Assembly (NCBI GenBank): GCA_902384525.1
Contig: CABMCA010000101.1
Span: forward strand, 1 to 61,655
DNA: 61,655 bases
Direction: 5' to 3'
Source: an uncultured archaeon
GTDB taxonomy: Archaea > Halobacteriota > Methanosarcinia > Methanosarcinales > Methanoperedenaceae
Both the position numbers and the translations under genes were made by a program. The notes beneath the pieces are model-generated. The model ran no database searches, had not been told where the DNA came from, and saw only the letters and a list, made by a program, of their open reading frames with translations. Positions within the stretch are counted from its first letter, which is position 1; each line of letters begins with the position of its first letter. Positions 42,477 through 51,683 of this stretch are shown here, in pieces.

Positions 42477-43232
42477 ATGGTGGATGATTTGACTTCAAAT
42501 ATCGGGAACAAAAATGAAATACTTCTTGGAATAAGAAACCTCACCCGGATATATACAATGGGTAAAGTGCGCGTCCCGGCTCTTAATAATGTCACATTCA
42601 ACATAAAACGAGGAGAATTTGCTGCAATAATGGGAAAAAGCGGAAGTGGAAAGTCCACCTTGCTTCATCAGCTCGGATTGCTCGACATTCCTACATCAGG
42701 TGAGATCAATATCGGTGGAATTGACATTTTAAAATTATCTGAATCACAGAAAGCAAAATTCCGCCTTGAGAGATTCGGTTATGTATTCCAGGAATATGCT
42801 CTCCTGCCTGAGCTTACAGCTCTTGAGAATGTTTTTCTTCCGGCAATGGCGCGCGGAAGAAAAAAGGAAGATTATTTGAAAACAGGCACAAAAGCGCTCG
42901 AACAAGTCGGGCTTGGAGCGCGTTTACATCACCGTCCGCGAGAGATGTCAGGAGGCGAGCAGCAGCGTGTTGCGATCGCAAGAGCGCTTATCAATGATCC
43001 AGATATCCTGTTCGCAGATGAGCCGACAGCAAATCTGGACAGCTCTTCAACCAGACAGATACTTGAATTATTCCAGAAATTGAACCGGGAGCTCGGTTTG
43101 ACTGTCCTGATGGTGACACATGAGCCTGAGGACAGGAAGTATGTGAGCAGGGTGATATGGCTCAAAGATGGAGAGCTTGTGGAAAAAGAAGGGATACCGG
43201 GGGCAGGAAATCTACAAATTGCAAAAGATTAA
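42477..43232 (+). CDS. ABC transporter ATPase, LolD/MacB type
   Basis: This 251-residue ATPase from ATG 42477 (a GTG at 42465 is possible) has Walker A IMGKSGSGKSTLLHQL, Q-loop FQEYALLPEL, signature MSGGEQQRVAIARAL, Walker B ILFADEPTANLDSSS and the H-loop MVTHEPED. It pairs with the preceding MacB-like permease. The likely operon is TetR - exported COG1361-type protein - permease - ATPase. Confidence 0.94.
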   Translation: MVDDLTSNIGNKNEILLGIRNLTRIYTMGKVRVPALNNVTFNIKRGEFAAIMGKSGSGKSTLLHQLGLLDIPTSGEINIGGIDILKLSESQKAKFRLERFGYVFQEYALLPELTALENVFLPAMARGRKKEDYLKTGTKALEQVGLGARLHHRPREMSGGEQQRVAIARALINDPDILFADEPTANLDSSSTRQILELFQKLNRELGLTVLMVTHEPEDRKYVSRVIWLKDGELVEKEGIPGAGNLQIAKD

Positions 43233-43306
43233 TATCCTGAAAAATACTATGTATAATTGGGAAAAACGGGGTATGATTAATTCATTAAAATCCAGGATGT
43301 GAAGTT

Positions 43307-43612
43307 ATGTTTGTAAATATTGTTCAATTCCCACCAGTTAGAAAGGGAAAAGATGAGGAATTCAGGAAATGGTTTGCCTGGTCAAATGCAGTATATGAGA
43401 AATTTGATGGATTTATATCAAGGCGGCTTTTAAAACCAACCAATGATAAGAAAAACTATGCTGCGATCGTTGAACATGAAAGTGAAGAAACCTTCATGGC
43501 TATGCACTTAAGCGATGAGCGTCAAACTGCATGGGAAAAGGTTGAGCCATTGCTGGAAGGATCGCCAACACCCGGTTTCTATGAGGTAATAATAACTTCA
43601 GAAAAGAAATGA
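43307..43612 (+). CDS. Antibiotic biosynthesis monooxygenase (ABM) domain protein
   Basis: This 101-residue ferredoxin-like-fold protein (FVNIVQFPPVRKGKDEEFRK, WSNAVYEKFDGFISRRLLKP, ESEETFMAMHLS) is of the ABM/HemS-like superfamily. Members act as cofactor-free oxygenases or haem-degrading enzymes. Dimerisation is typical. It is eight bases from the CDF exporter gene, suggesting a joint transcript. The substrate is unknown. Confidence 0.82.
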   Translation: MFVNIVQFPPVRKGKDEEFRKWFAWSNAVYEKFDGFISRRLLKPTNDKKNYAAIVEHESEETFMAMHLSDERQTAWEKVEPLLEGSPTPGFYEVIITSEKK

Positions 43613-43619
43613 TGCATAA

Positions 43620-44504
43620 ATGAGTTACGCAACTGACTCCTCGCAGGAAAGCGATATTCGAGCATTGAAGATAGTAGTGGGAGATTATATCCTGATTTTT
43701 GTCATGAAACTGGCAGTATATTTTATGACCGGAGTCATGGCCATTTTTGCCGAAGCGCTGCACACTCTTAGCGACATCTTCGTGTCAAGCTTCCTGCTTT
43801 TGGCGTTAATATATTCGCGCAGGCAAGCCGATGTGGTACACATGTTCGGTTACGGCCGGGCGCAGAATGTGGCTGCCCTGGTGGCTGCAACTCTATTTAT
43901 TTCATTCACCAGTTTCGAACTATACAGGGAAGCAATCCCAAAACTCTTTGCGCCTGAAGCAGTGAGCTATCAGAACCTCAACCTGGCTCTGGGAGTGCTT
44001 ATCATATCGATGTTTATTGCAGGAATTCCCCTGATAAACATGTTCAGGCAAAAAAAGCATGGAGCTGCTGCCAGAGCACAGCTCACTGAGTTATTCAATG
44101 ACGAACTGGGTCTGCTGGCTGCGCTTATAGGCACAATATTCATTATTCAGGGAGAATACATCGCTGACCCGATTGCCTCTATAGTAGTTGCTACCATAAT
44201 AGCTTACAACGCCATAGGGCTGTTCAGGGAGAACTTAAGCTTCTTGCTGGGGCGTTCACCCGGACCCGAATTATTAAAAAATGTTGAGAATCTGGCCCTT
44301 TCGGTAGAAGGTGTAATGGGAGTACATGAAATACGCGCTGAGTATATCGGACCTGATACTATTCATTTGGGGATGCATATCGACGTGCTAAAAGGGACCC
44401 CTATTGAAGAGGCAGCCCGCATAGCAGAGGAAGTACGAATGCGGGTACATGAATCTATAAAGGGAGGTTATTGTTTCATTCACATGGATGCAGCAATACC
44501 ATGA
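43620..44504 (+). CDS. Cation diffusion facilitator (CDF) metal exporter
   Basis: This 294-residue protein with six TM helices exports Zn2+, Fe2+, Mn2+ or similar by proton antiport. Metal-site motifs are ALHTLSDIFVSSFLLLALIY (H-x3-D) and FNDELGLLAALIG. A VHMFGYGRAQNVAALVAA loop and a C-terminal cytoplasmic ferredoxin-like domain (GVMGVHEIRAEYIGPDTIHL) follow the CDF plan. The transmembrane site reads H-D/N-D-like, so the metal cannot be named from sequence. Confidence 0.92.
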   Translation: MSYATDSSQESDIRALKIVVGDYILIFVMKLAVYFMTGVMAIFAEALHTLSDIFVSSFLLLALIYSRRQADVVHMFGYGRAQNVAALVAATLFISFTSFELYREAIPKLFAPEAVSYQNLNLALGVLIISMFIAGIPLINMFRQKKHGAAARAQLTELFNDELGLLAALIGTIFIIQGEYIADPIASIVVATIIAYNAIGLFRENLSFLLGRSPGPELLKNVENLALSVEGVMGVHEIRAEYIGPDTIHLGMHIDVLKGTPIEEAARIAEEVRMRVHESIKGGYCFIHMDAAIP

Positions 44505-44525
44505 AAAATGAAGGCAAAAATGCCT

Positions 44526-45770
44526 TCACTGATTTTTCCTTTTTCTTAAATAATATCCCGCCGCCCCAACGATCGCGATCAAAGCTGCGATACTTCCAGT
44601 AGCTGGCGAGCCCTTTGGCCCCGAATCAACAGTTATCGGGACAGTGCGTCTGAAGATTACAACATTGTTTGACTCGTCGATCCCCCTTAATTCCACATCA
44701 ACAAGGTACTTCTTTGCCGCTGCTTTCGGGTCAACTGTAAATCCCAGGACTGCTTCACCGCTCTCGCCGGACTCCAATTTTCCCACGAAATCAGACTTAT
44801 CGCTAAACTCAAACGGCTGGGAAGTATCCTTGAATACGCGCATTGAAACAGAATCAGCTTTTTTATTTCCTGTATTCTTAACAGTAATGTGAATTTCAGA
44901 GGTGCTTCCTGCTTTCAGGCTTACCGGGGTTGTTGTTACATTTTCCACTATGAGATGAGGAGCAGGCTTTATGGGTATGTTGAGTCCAAGGGTATTTGTC
45001 CGGTATGTGGCGCTCTGATCATTTTCATCCTTATATGTGATATTTAGTGTAGCCAGGTAATTCCCTTCTTTGATATTTTCATCGACATCTGCATAGAAGG
45101 TCGCTGTTTTACTGCCGTCCTTTGGAATTATGCCAAGGGTGTCTTCGTCAGAATAACTGTAACTGGAATTGAAGCCTTCAGGCAATAAGAGTTTAATTTT
45201 GACATTCTCCGCATTGCCCTTCCCTATGTTGTTAATATCAACAGACAGCTTTGCCTCCTTTGTATCAGCTATCAGCTTTTCAGGAGATGTTACAAGCGCT
45301 CCCACAACGAAATCTGCCTTTTTAGGATCAACGTATATAGGGAATTCTTTCTTTGTATATCCATTTCCTGTATCCCAGTTCAGTGTGACATTATATGTTC
45401 CCTTGATAGCATTGTCAGCTACCCTCAGTTTGTAGTGAAGCACATAAAAAATCTGGTTATCGCTTGTGCCTGCGGAGGGTCCAAAGTCCTTATCCGGAGA
45501 ATCCCCGGCCTCAAATAAAAATGGATATCCAGCATCCAGACGGAACCTAAGGTGGTCTGTCGGGATTGAAAGTGAGTTGTAAATCTGCCATCTTAAATCA
45601 AGGTCATTTCCGGCATCAGCCGGATCAGGGTCCTGACTCATGAAATTCGCCTGGATCCTGCTTCCCTGTGCTCCAGTGGGGGATTGGCCAAAAACAGGAG
45701 TGATCATTATCGAAAGGAAGATTATCAGTATAATGAATCCTATACTCTGCTTCAATATTTTGCTCTTCAT
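44526..45770 (-). CDS. Exported COG1361/CARDB-type protein of the RND cluster
   Basis: The 414-residue protein has a signal peptide (SIGFIILIIFLSIMITPVFG) and several Ig-like domains: DPDPADAGNDLDLRWQIYNS, LSVDINNIGKGNAENVKIKL and IHITVKNTGNKKADSVSMRV. A C-terminal TM helix after GSPATGSI is followed by a Lys/Arg tail. It overlaps the downstream half of the RND pair by four bases (45767-45770), so it is cotranscribed as the last gene. The arrangement mirrors that of the TetR/ABC operon. An external adaptor or substrate-binding role is inferred. Confidence 0.82.
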   Translation of the reverse strand: MKSKILKQSIGFIILIIFLSIMITPVFGQSPTGAQGSRIQANFMSQDPDPADAGNDLDLRWQIYNSLSIPTDHLRFRLDAGYPFLFEAGDSPDKDFGPSAGTSDNQIFYVLHYKLRVADNAIKGTYNVTLNWDTGNGYTKKEFPIYVDPKKADFVVGALVTSPEKLIADTKEAKLSVDINNIGKGNAENVKIKLLLPEGFNSSYSYSDEDTLGIIPKDGSKTATFYADVDENIKEGNYLATLNITYKDENDQSATYRTNTLGLNIPIKPAPHLIVENVTTTPVSLKAGSTSEIHITVKNTGNKKADSVSMRVFKDTSQPFEFSDKSDFVGKLESGESGEAVLGFTVDPKAAAKKYLVDVELRGIDESNNVVIFRRTVPITVDSGPKGSPATGSIAALIAIVGAAGYYLRKRKNQ

Positions 45771-46957
45771 GTTCTTACCTCAAATATGTTCATTAATTTT
45801 TTATATATATTTTTCATATTCACCGTATCGATTATGAGAATAATTGCAGGCACAATTGTTATAGCTGCGATCATGCTCGCTGCGACTCCATAGCTCATCA
45901 TGGTTCCCATATCCCCCAGGAACGTTAATCTTCCAAGAGACATCGCCTGGAAACCTATCAAAGCTGCAAGCGTTGTTGTCAACATGGGGATTATTACATT
46001 GTTCAGGGTTACTGTCATTGCTTCCCTGTGTCCAAGCTGGAACTGCGGATGACGCTCATTCAACGTGGACAGGTTTTGCAGTTCAAGCCTGTACCTTGTA
46101 ACAAGCTGTATCCCGAAATCTATGCCTATGCCCATTATCATCGATGTAACGCCCGATGTCTGGGAACTCAATCCCATTTGGATAAGCCCGACATAGCCCA
46201 TTGTCCAGAGGGTTCCGAATATTATTGTGGTCATCGGAGTGAACCCATATTTTATCGAACGGAACAATACGAGTACGATAATCAGTATCCCTACAAGCGA
46301 ATACAAGGATGTTTTTGTCATGTCGGGCGCGATAGCCGTTTGCATTATCTGGCTTTCCATCACACTGCCGCCGATGCTTGCCGTAATTCCTGGCGGTTTT
46401 GGAACTTGTTGTAGTATTTTCTCAAGTTCCCGCTCAAGTTTCGAGAGGTCTACATCATCGGTTGTGCGGATTGTCACAAGGGCTAAAGTGTAATCCTTGC
46501 TGATATACCTGTCAAGAAGCCCATTCTTATTTGCAAGATTCTGAATCTCTCTTGAGGATTGAGGCAGCCGTCCGCCGTTAATGCTCTTCAGTACTGTGGC
46601 AGGGCCTGTGGCGTCTATCACGTTATCGGTATGTAGCGCCAGCTCCGAGAGCTGATCTGTATACTGTATCACCCTGGGGTCTCTTACATCCCGCACCTCG
46701 TCCGAGCCTGTATACTGCGGGTCCATTTCGACTGCAAAAGATACAATATTCGTACTGCCGAACTCGTTCTCGATGCTGTTAAGGGTTTTTATAGCTTCGG
46801 CATCCTGCGGAAGCATCGACTTGGTATCGGATTTCTTTGTCTTGATTGTGCCTGCCATCTGGATTGCAAAAACGGATACCAGAAGCATAATGACAAGTAC
46901 CAGGACCGGGAATTTTGTGATAAAGTTTGAATATATTTCGATTATCTTATTACTCAT
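45767..46957 (-). CDS. MMPL/HAE3-type RND transporter, half-size (second)
   Basis: This 396-residue protein with one N-terminal TM helix has an extracytoplasmic domain (residues ~45-215) with DPRVIQYTDQLSELALHTDN, and then five TM helices including MIMGIGIDFGIQLVTRYRLE, the HAE3 TM4 motif. Full-length HAE3 pumps (~750-850 residues) contain two such halves. Here each half is a separate gene, and this one starts just after the stop of the other. Likely substrates are lipids or hydrophobic compounds (established for some HAE3 relatives). It overlaps the COG1361-type gene. Confidence 0.88.
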   Translation of the reverse strand: MSNKIIEIYSNFITKFPVLVLVIMLLVSVFAIQMAGTIKTKKSDTKSMLPQDAEAIKTLNSIENEFGSTNIVSFAVEMDPQYTGSDEVRDVRDPRVIQYTDQLSELALHTDNVIDATGPATVLKSINGGRLPQSSREIQNLANKNGLLDRYISKDYTLALVTIRTTDDVDLSKLERELEKILQQVPKPPGITASIGGSVMESQIMQTAIAPDMTKTSLYSLVGILIIVLVLFRSIKYGFTPMTTIIFGTLWTMGYVGLIQMGLSSQTSGVTSMIMGIGIDFGIQLVTRYRLELQNLSTLNERHPQFQLGHREAMTVTLNNVIIPMLTTTLAALIGFQAMSLGRLTFLGDMGTMMSYGVAASMIAAITIVPAIILIIDTVNMKNIYKKLMNIFEVRT

Positions 46958-46959
46958 CG

Positions 46960-48135
46960 TTACCTGCCTCTCTGGGTATGCATTTCTTTTTTAGCTGCAA
47001 GTTTTTCAAGCTTCCTGTGGGTGCTCCAGTACTCGTAGTCCTCTTCAAGCAGTATGAACACCGGGTTGACAAAAAGCGCTGCAAGAAGACAGAAAGCTAT
47101 CCCCAGCGCAAGGGTTTCACCCAGATGCTGGATCATGGGCACTGTAGCGAATGCAAGTACTCCAAAACCCACGATTACTGTAAGCCCTGAGCCTATGATG
47201 GCTGAGCCTATCCCCCGGACTGTGGTTCTCAATGAATCAAGCTGGCCGTAGTTTTTGGCTCTTTCCTCATTATATCTGCTTAGCATGAACACTCCGTATT
47301 CAACTCCAAGACCCAGTATCATTGAACTGAGACCCACTGTGGCTACAGAGAGCGATATTCCAAGCCATCCCAGTGTTCCCATCGTCCATATCAATCCTAA
47401 AGACAGGGGGGCAAATACCAGAAGGCCCCGTGTATATGAGCCCTCCATCAAGAAAAGCAGGAGGAGTATAAGAACTGCGGCAACGGTCAGAGTGAAAACA
47501 GCATCGCTCTTCAGTAAATCAAAAATAGTCATCCTGAGGGTTGGTCCGCCTGTTATGCCAAACTTTACACCGGGCGGCTTTGGAGTATAATCAATGCGCT
47601 TCTGGATGAGTTCGTCAAAACTCTTTATCTGTTCCTCTCCAGAGCCAATATCTGCAGTAACGTACATGAGCGTCATCTTATAATTCCGGCTGAAGAAAGC
47701 ATTTGCCTGAGGGCCGCGAAGGGTCTGCGTTATTTCCTCCGGCGTAACTTCACTTTTTCCCCTGAAAAAAGTGGCAGGTGAGGTGACGCTGGTTATACTT
47801 GACTCATCCCTCAGCACCCCGTCCAGGAAAATCAAGGATTGTATCACTCTGGGATCCCTGATATCCCTGACCGCACTATTCAGATCAACTGAATCATCAA
47901 TCTGCACTGCAATGACCACGGTATCTTCACCCCCAAATTTAGCTGATATGCGGTCGTTAAGCGCAAATATCGGTAGACCTTTTGGCATCTCTTTCCTGAA
48001 ATCGGAGTTTATTGTCAGATCCTTAAGTCCAATACCCAGTATAATTGTGAAAATAATTACTAATATAGCCAGTAATTTTGCATGTTTTCTTTGCATTTCT
48101 GCAAGTTTTACAAGTGATTTTTGCAGGGGATCCAT
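46960..48135 (-). CDS. MMPL/HAE3-type RND transporter, half-size (first)
   Basis: This 391-residue protein has the same architecture as its neighbour: TM1, an outer domain with RDIRDPRVIQSLIFLDGVLR, then five TM helices containing MILGLGVEYGVFMLSRYNEE. Asp/Glu residues in this helix are candidates for the proton relay. The stop lies two bases before the next half, so the two probably form a heteromeric RND pump. Divergent from it is a TrmB-type regulator that may control the cluster. Confidence 0.88.
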   Translation of the reverse strand: MDPLQKSLVKLAEMQRKHAKLLAILVIIFTIILGIGLKDLTINSDFRKEMPKGLPIFALNDRISAKFGGEDTVVIAVQIDDSVDLNSAVRDIRDPRVIQSLIFLDGVLRDESSITSVTSPATFFRGKSEVTPEEITQTLRGPQANAFFSRNYKMTLMYVTADIGSGEEQIKSFDELIQKRIDYTPKPPGVKFGITGGPTLRMTIFDLLKSDAVFTLTVAAVLILLLLFLMEGSYTRGLLVFAPLSLGLIWTMGTLGWLGISLSVATVGLSSMILGLGVEYGVFMLSRYNEERAKNYGQLDSLRTTVRGIGSAIIGSGLTVIVGFGVLAFATVPMIQHLGETLALGIAFCLLAALFVNPVFILLEEDYEYWSTHRKLEKLAAKKEMHTQRGR

Positions 48136-48257
48136 TTTGCCTCTTTAAAATAGGCTTAATTAATCAAAGGTTCTTATAAAGATTTCACTCTGAAAACAAC
48201 TAAAAATAGGTTTATTCAAGAAAAGCTTATAGGCAACAATTGCGTCAATATTAATGC

Positions 48258-49094
48258 ATGCTTGAAAAACTCAGGAGTTTTGGGCTTACAAAATATGAAG
48301 CCGATGTTTATCTCAGCCTTATACGTCTTGGCTCTGCCGATGCCAATGCCGTAGCGTCAGCATCAGGAGTTCCCCTGGGCAGGATGTACAGCATTCTCAA
48401 CGCACTTCATGAAAAAAAAATCATACGGTTGCAGGAGACAAGACCCCGCAAGTTTGCCCCTGTTGAGCCGGGAACGGCATTAAAATACCTCCTCGATGCC
48501 CAGCGTTTTAAACTCCAACAGGCATCCTTACAGCTCAGTGAGACTGCGAAAGAGCTTGAAAATGAGCTGCTTGGAATTAAAAAGTCAACGCAGGAAAAGC
48601 AGTTCTGGACTGCTGCCCTGGGCTCTGAAGAAACTCGTGATATCATTATAGAGCAAATAAACCAGGTAAATGATGAAATGTGCCTGACTATAGGTTACCC
48701 GGAGTTTTCAAAATATCTCCCATCTGGAAAAGAAGAAAAAAACGATACTAGAAAAGCGCTCCTGAGAGCCCTGGAAAGAGGTGTAAAGTTCAGGATGCTG
48801 ATTGACAGGAGTGTCAATTACCCGGATATGCACAGGGATGAGACCGTAAAGAGCATATTCAAATATCTTGACAGTAGCTTTCAGTGCAGAGTGATAAATT
48901 TCACCTCAACGCTTTTTGATATAATCGACGACGACAGGATAAACCTTAAGATCAGCAGCCCTGTAAAGAAAGAGGAACTGTTTGCCATAGTACATGTGAG
49001 GGATAAGAAGCTGGCTGCTGAAATGAAAAAACACTTCGAGGATATGTGGAAGAAAGCGGAGCAGTTGAAGGTGCAAGAAAATACGCAGGACTGA
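48258..49094 (+). CDS. TrmB-family transcriptional regulator
   Basis: The 278-residue protein has an N-terminal winged helix (LRSFGLTKYEADVYLSLIRL, AVASASGVPLGRMYSILNAL), a coiled-coil linker (residues ~85-115) and a C-terminal ligand domain of the TrmB-PLD type. Archaeal TrmB proteins sense sugars or other small molecules. Transcribed divergently from the half-size RND pair with 122 bases between start codons, it is the natural candidate regulator of that export cluster. Confidence 0.9.
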   Translation: MLEKLRSFGLTKYEADVYLSLIRLGSADANAVASASGVPLGRMYSILNALHEKKIIRLQETRPRKFAPVEPGTALKYLLDAQRFKLQQASLQLSETAKELENELLGIKKSTQEKQFWTAALGSEETRDIIIEQINQVNDEMCLTIGYPEFSKYLPSGKEEKNDTRKALLRALERGVKFRMLIDRSVNYPDMHRDETVKSIFKYLDSSFQCRVINFTSTLFDIIDDDRINLKISSPVKKEELFAIVHVRDKKLAAEMKKHFEDMWKKAEQLKVQENTQD

Positions 49095-49377
49095 TAGGTT
49101 TAATCTTGCCAAAGAGCTGAGGAATAAATTCTTTACGATATGGTATAAGGCAGAAGTGTATTGCGGGAAGAATATCAACACAAAAATATAAGGAAAAAAT
49201 CGTAAATTATATATACAACGATGATGTTGCAGGGCTTGCGATGGGCAGGTCATTTTTTATATACACTAACCCCCACTCCCCAACCTGTCCATCGTAACTG
49301 GTTTTTAAGATATGATCTCAATACAGTATGAAACTTTTATTCAACACACGTAAAGTTTTTTTATAGTACACAATGAT
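49095..49377. other. Intergenic region upstream of the intact IS
   Basis: Apart from the hairpin repeat at 49239-49294, nothing is recognised. An AT-rich ATTATATATACA stretch at 49205-49216 could be a TATA box, but no gene follows before the IS. Confidence 0.4.
49239..49294. repeat. C-rich-loop hairpin repeat, copy 1
   Basis: CGATGGGCAGGT (49239-49250) pairs with ACCTGTCCATCG (49283-49294; one G-T wobble). The loop contains ACTAACCCCCACTCCCCA. The second copy at 50969-51022 is almost identical in stem and C-rich loop and differs in the AT-rich loop part. The two copies flank the IS insertion but lie outside its target duplication. Confidence 0.75.
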
Positions 49378-49383
49378 TCTTTG

Positions 49384-50923
49384 CAGTACTTCCGAATACC
49401 CTGACTTCCGAACAAAAGATCATATTCAGCCATTGACAATCGCCCATAAAATATAATAAGGATATTATCCCATCTAAAAATATAGAGGGGATAATAAGAT
49501 GAGGCTTGTACCGGAAATACAAATAACCAATCTCTTGGCTTTAACCTCAGAACTATTTGGTAAGTCAAAAATAATAAATCTACCTGAAAAAGCAGAGTAT
49601 AATTTTCAAGACACATTGAATGTATTGCTGCGTGCAGCAACTTCGAATACAAATTCAATAGAATCAGCAAGCAATGACCTTAGAATAAAGACTCCAAATA
49701 AAAATGTGCCTTCTGCCGATTCAATTCACGACTACATAAATTCAAACTCTATTGATTACATGATGTCTTCATTCAGACAGATCAATACCGAAATAATTCA
49801 ACATGTGAATTTAAAAGGAACATATCAAGATGCTGCGATTGATTTTCACGACATACCTTATTATGGGGATAAAAATACATCAGGAATAAGAGGAATCAAA
49901 CCGAAAAATGGAACATCCTGGGGATATTCATTTTGTTCACTGGATATAATTGGTGACATCAAATTAACTCTCGATGTCATTGACATCAATGGATTAGCAA
50001 AGAATTATTCAATATTAATGAAATCAATGATGCAGAGACTAAAAGCAATGGAAATCAATCTCAGGACATTGTTTATGGATAGGGAGTTTTTTAATAACCC
50101 AACAATCTCTACTCTTCAAAGATTAAATAAAAATTACGTAATTGCAGCGAAATCAAACAAAAAAATCAACGCGATACTCCTCGAACATAAAAAGAAATTC
50201 GGGCAAACATCGACATTTTTTGAATATCAATTCGAAAAAGGTGGTCAAAAATTCATTATTGTAGCCGTTCTCAATCCAAAATATGATCCAAACTCCAAAC
50301 AGGATAAGGGGAACAATGAATATCATTTGTTTGCAACAAATCTCCCGATAAATAATGCATCAGATTTTATCAAAAAAATTCCCGAAGAGTATCGAAAACG
50401 TTGGAACATAGAGACAGGATATCGAGTTAAAAACGCATTCAAGATACGAACTTGTTCCAAATCTCCTATCGCAAGATCATTATTTTTTTTGATTCAATGT
50501 CTCTTATACAATATTGAGAGTTTATTGAAGCTGGTTATTGAGATTGATGCATATAAGCTAAAATCAGCTATCAGCGATGCAATAGTAGTCATTATTAAAG
50601 AGGGATACAAATTATTATGCAATGTCACAGTAGAAAATTTTATGAAGTCATTGTGGGAATTTATGGAAAATAGAACTGAAGATCTTCGTGACCGCCTGGG
50701 TGTAACCTGATTCTTATTATTTTCTTGGAGAAATATAAGGTAGATGGGAGCGGTGGCTATCAATAAAAAAGTAGAAATATGTGCTTATGTTAGCGTTTTT
50801 ACAAAAATAAATATACAGAAATGTCATTTTTCTTTTTGTGATGGAAATAGAAGTATTTGATTTGAGGTCAAATTGAGTATTTCAGAGTAGCTCGTTCGGA
50901 ACTAGGCTAAATCGGAAGTACTG
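49384..50923 (+). mobile_element. Complete IS4/ISH3-like insertion sequence, 1540 bp
   Basis: The 30-base ends at 49384-49413 and 50894-50923 (inverted) both read CAGTACTTCCGA inward and end TTCCGAAC, with 22 of 30 or more positions matching. TCTTTG stands directly outside each end (49378-49383 and 50924-50929), a 6-bp target duplication. One full-length transposase gene fills the interior. The element therefore looks complete and inserted recently enough to keep its target repeats. Confidence 0.9.
49499..50710 (+). CDS. IS4/ISH3-like DDE transposase
   Basis: This 403-residue transposase moves the surrounding element by cut and paste. The first acidic residue lies in DAAIDFHDIPYYGDKN, the second in RTLFMDREFF and the Glu in YRKRWNIETGYRVKN (Y-x2-R-x3-E pattern near residue 305). 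Length is normal and no frameshift or stop is present. The ATG follows AGGGGATAATAAG. It is the sole gene between the 30-base inverted repeats. Confidence 0.9.
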   Translation: MRLVPEIQITNLLALTSELFGKSKIINLPEKAEYNFQDTLNVLLRAATSNTNSIESASNDLRIKTPNKNVPSADSIHDYINSNSIDYMMSSFRQINTEIIQHVNLKGTYQDAAIDFHDIPYYGDKNTSGIRGIKPKNGTSWGYSFCSLDIIGDIKLTLDVIDINGLAKNYSILMKSMMQRLKAMEINLRTLFMDREFFNNPTISTLQRLNKNYVIAAKSNKKINAILLEHKKKFGQTSTFFEYQFEKGGQKFIIVAVLNPKYDPNSKQDKGNNEYHLFATNLPINNASDFIKKIPEEYRKRWNIETGYRVKNAFKIRTCSKSPIARSLFFLIQCLLYNIESLLKLVIEIDAYKLKSAISDAIVVIIKEGYKLLCNVTVENFMKSLWEFMENRTEDLRDRLGVT

Positions 50924-51094
50924 TCTTTGAGCGTCAACTTTAAATAGTATAATGTATTATGGGTGATACGATGGGCAGGTAATCTAATTTTATACTAACC
51001 CCCACTCCCCAACCTGTCCATCCTTTTATTCATAATCATTACAGGATGAATCTTCTCTTAATCAAGACTCTACCGTTACCAACATTTTCAGAAA
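50711..51094. other. IS right end and flanking intergenic DNA
   Basis: This stretch holds the non-coding right end of the IS (to 50923), its target duplication (50924-50929) and the hairpin repeat at 50969-51022. No further gene is visible before the convergent ribC stop. Confidence 0.6.
50969..51022. repeat. C-rich-loop hairpin repeat, copy 2
   Basis: The stem CGATGGGCAGGT / ACCTGTCCATC and the loop ACTAACCCCCACTCCCCA match copy 1 (49239-49294). On the strand of the downstream ribC gene the loop is G-rich (GGGGAGTGGGGG), capable of quadruplex formation. It lies ~70 bases after the ribC stop. Confidence 0.75.
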
Positions 51095-51562
<468 letters not shown>

Positions 51563-51683
51563 TCAGTCAAAATAGCTTTTAACATATATTAAATGATTTC
51601 ATATTCCTTCACAATCAAATAGAGCTAAAGCGATGACTAAATTATAAATATTATATGATTGTTAAAGTCCTGGGGCAGCCGAT

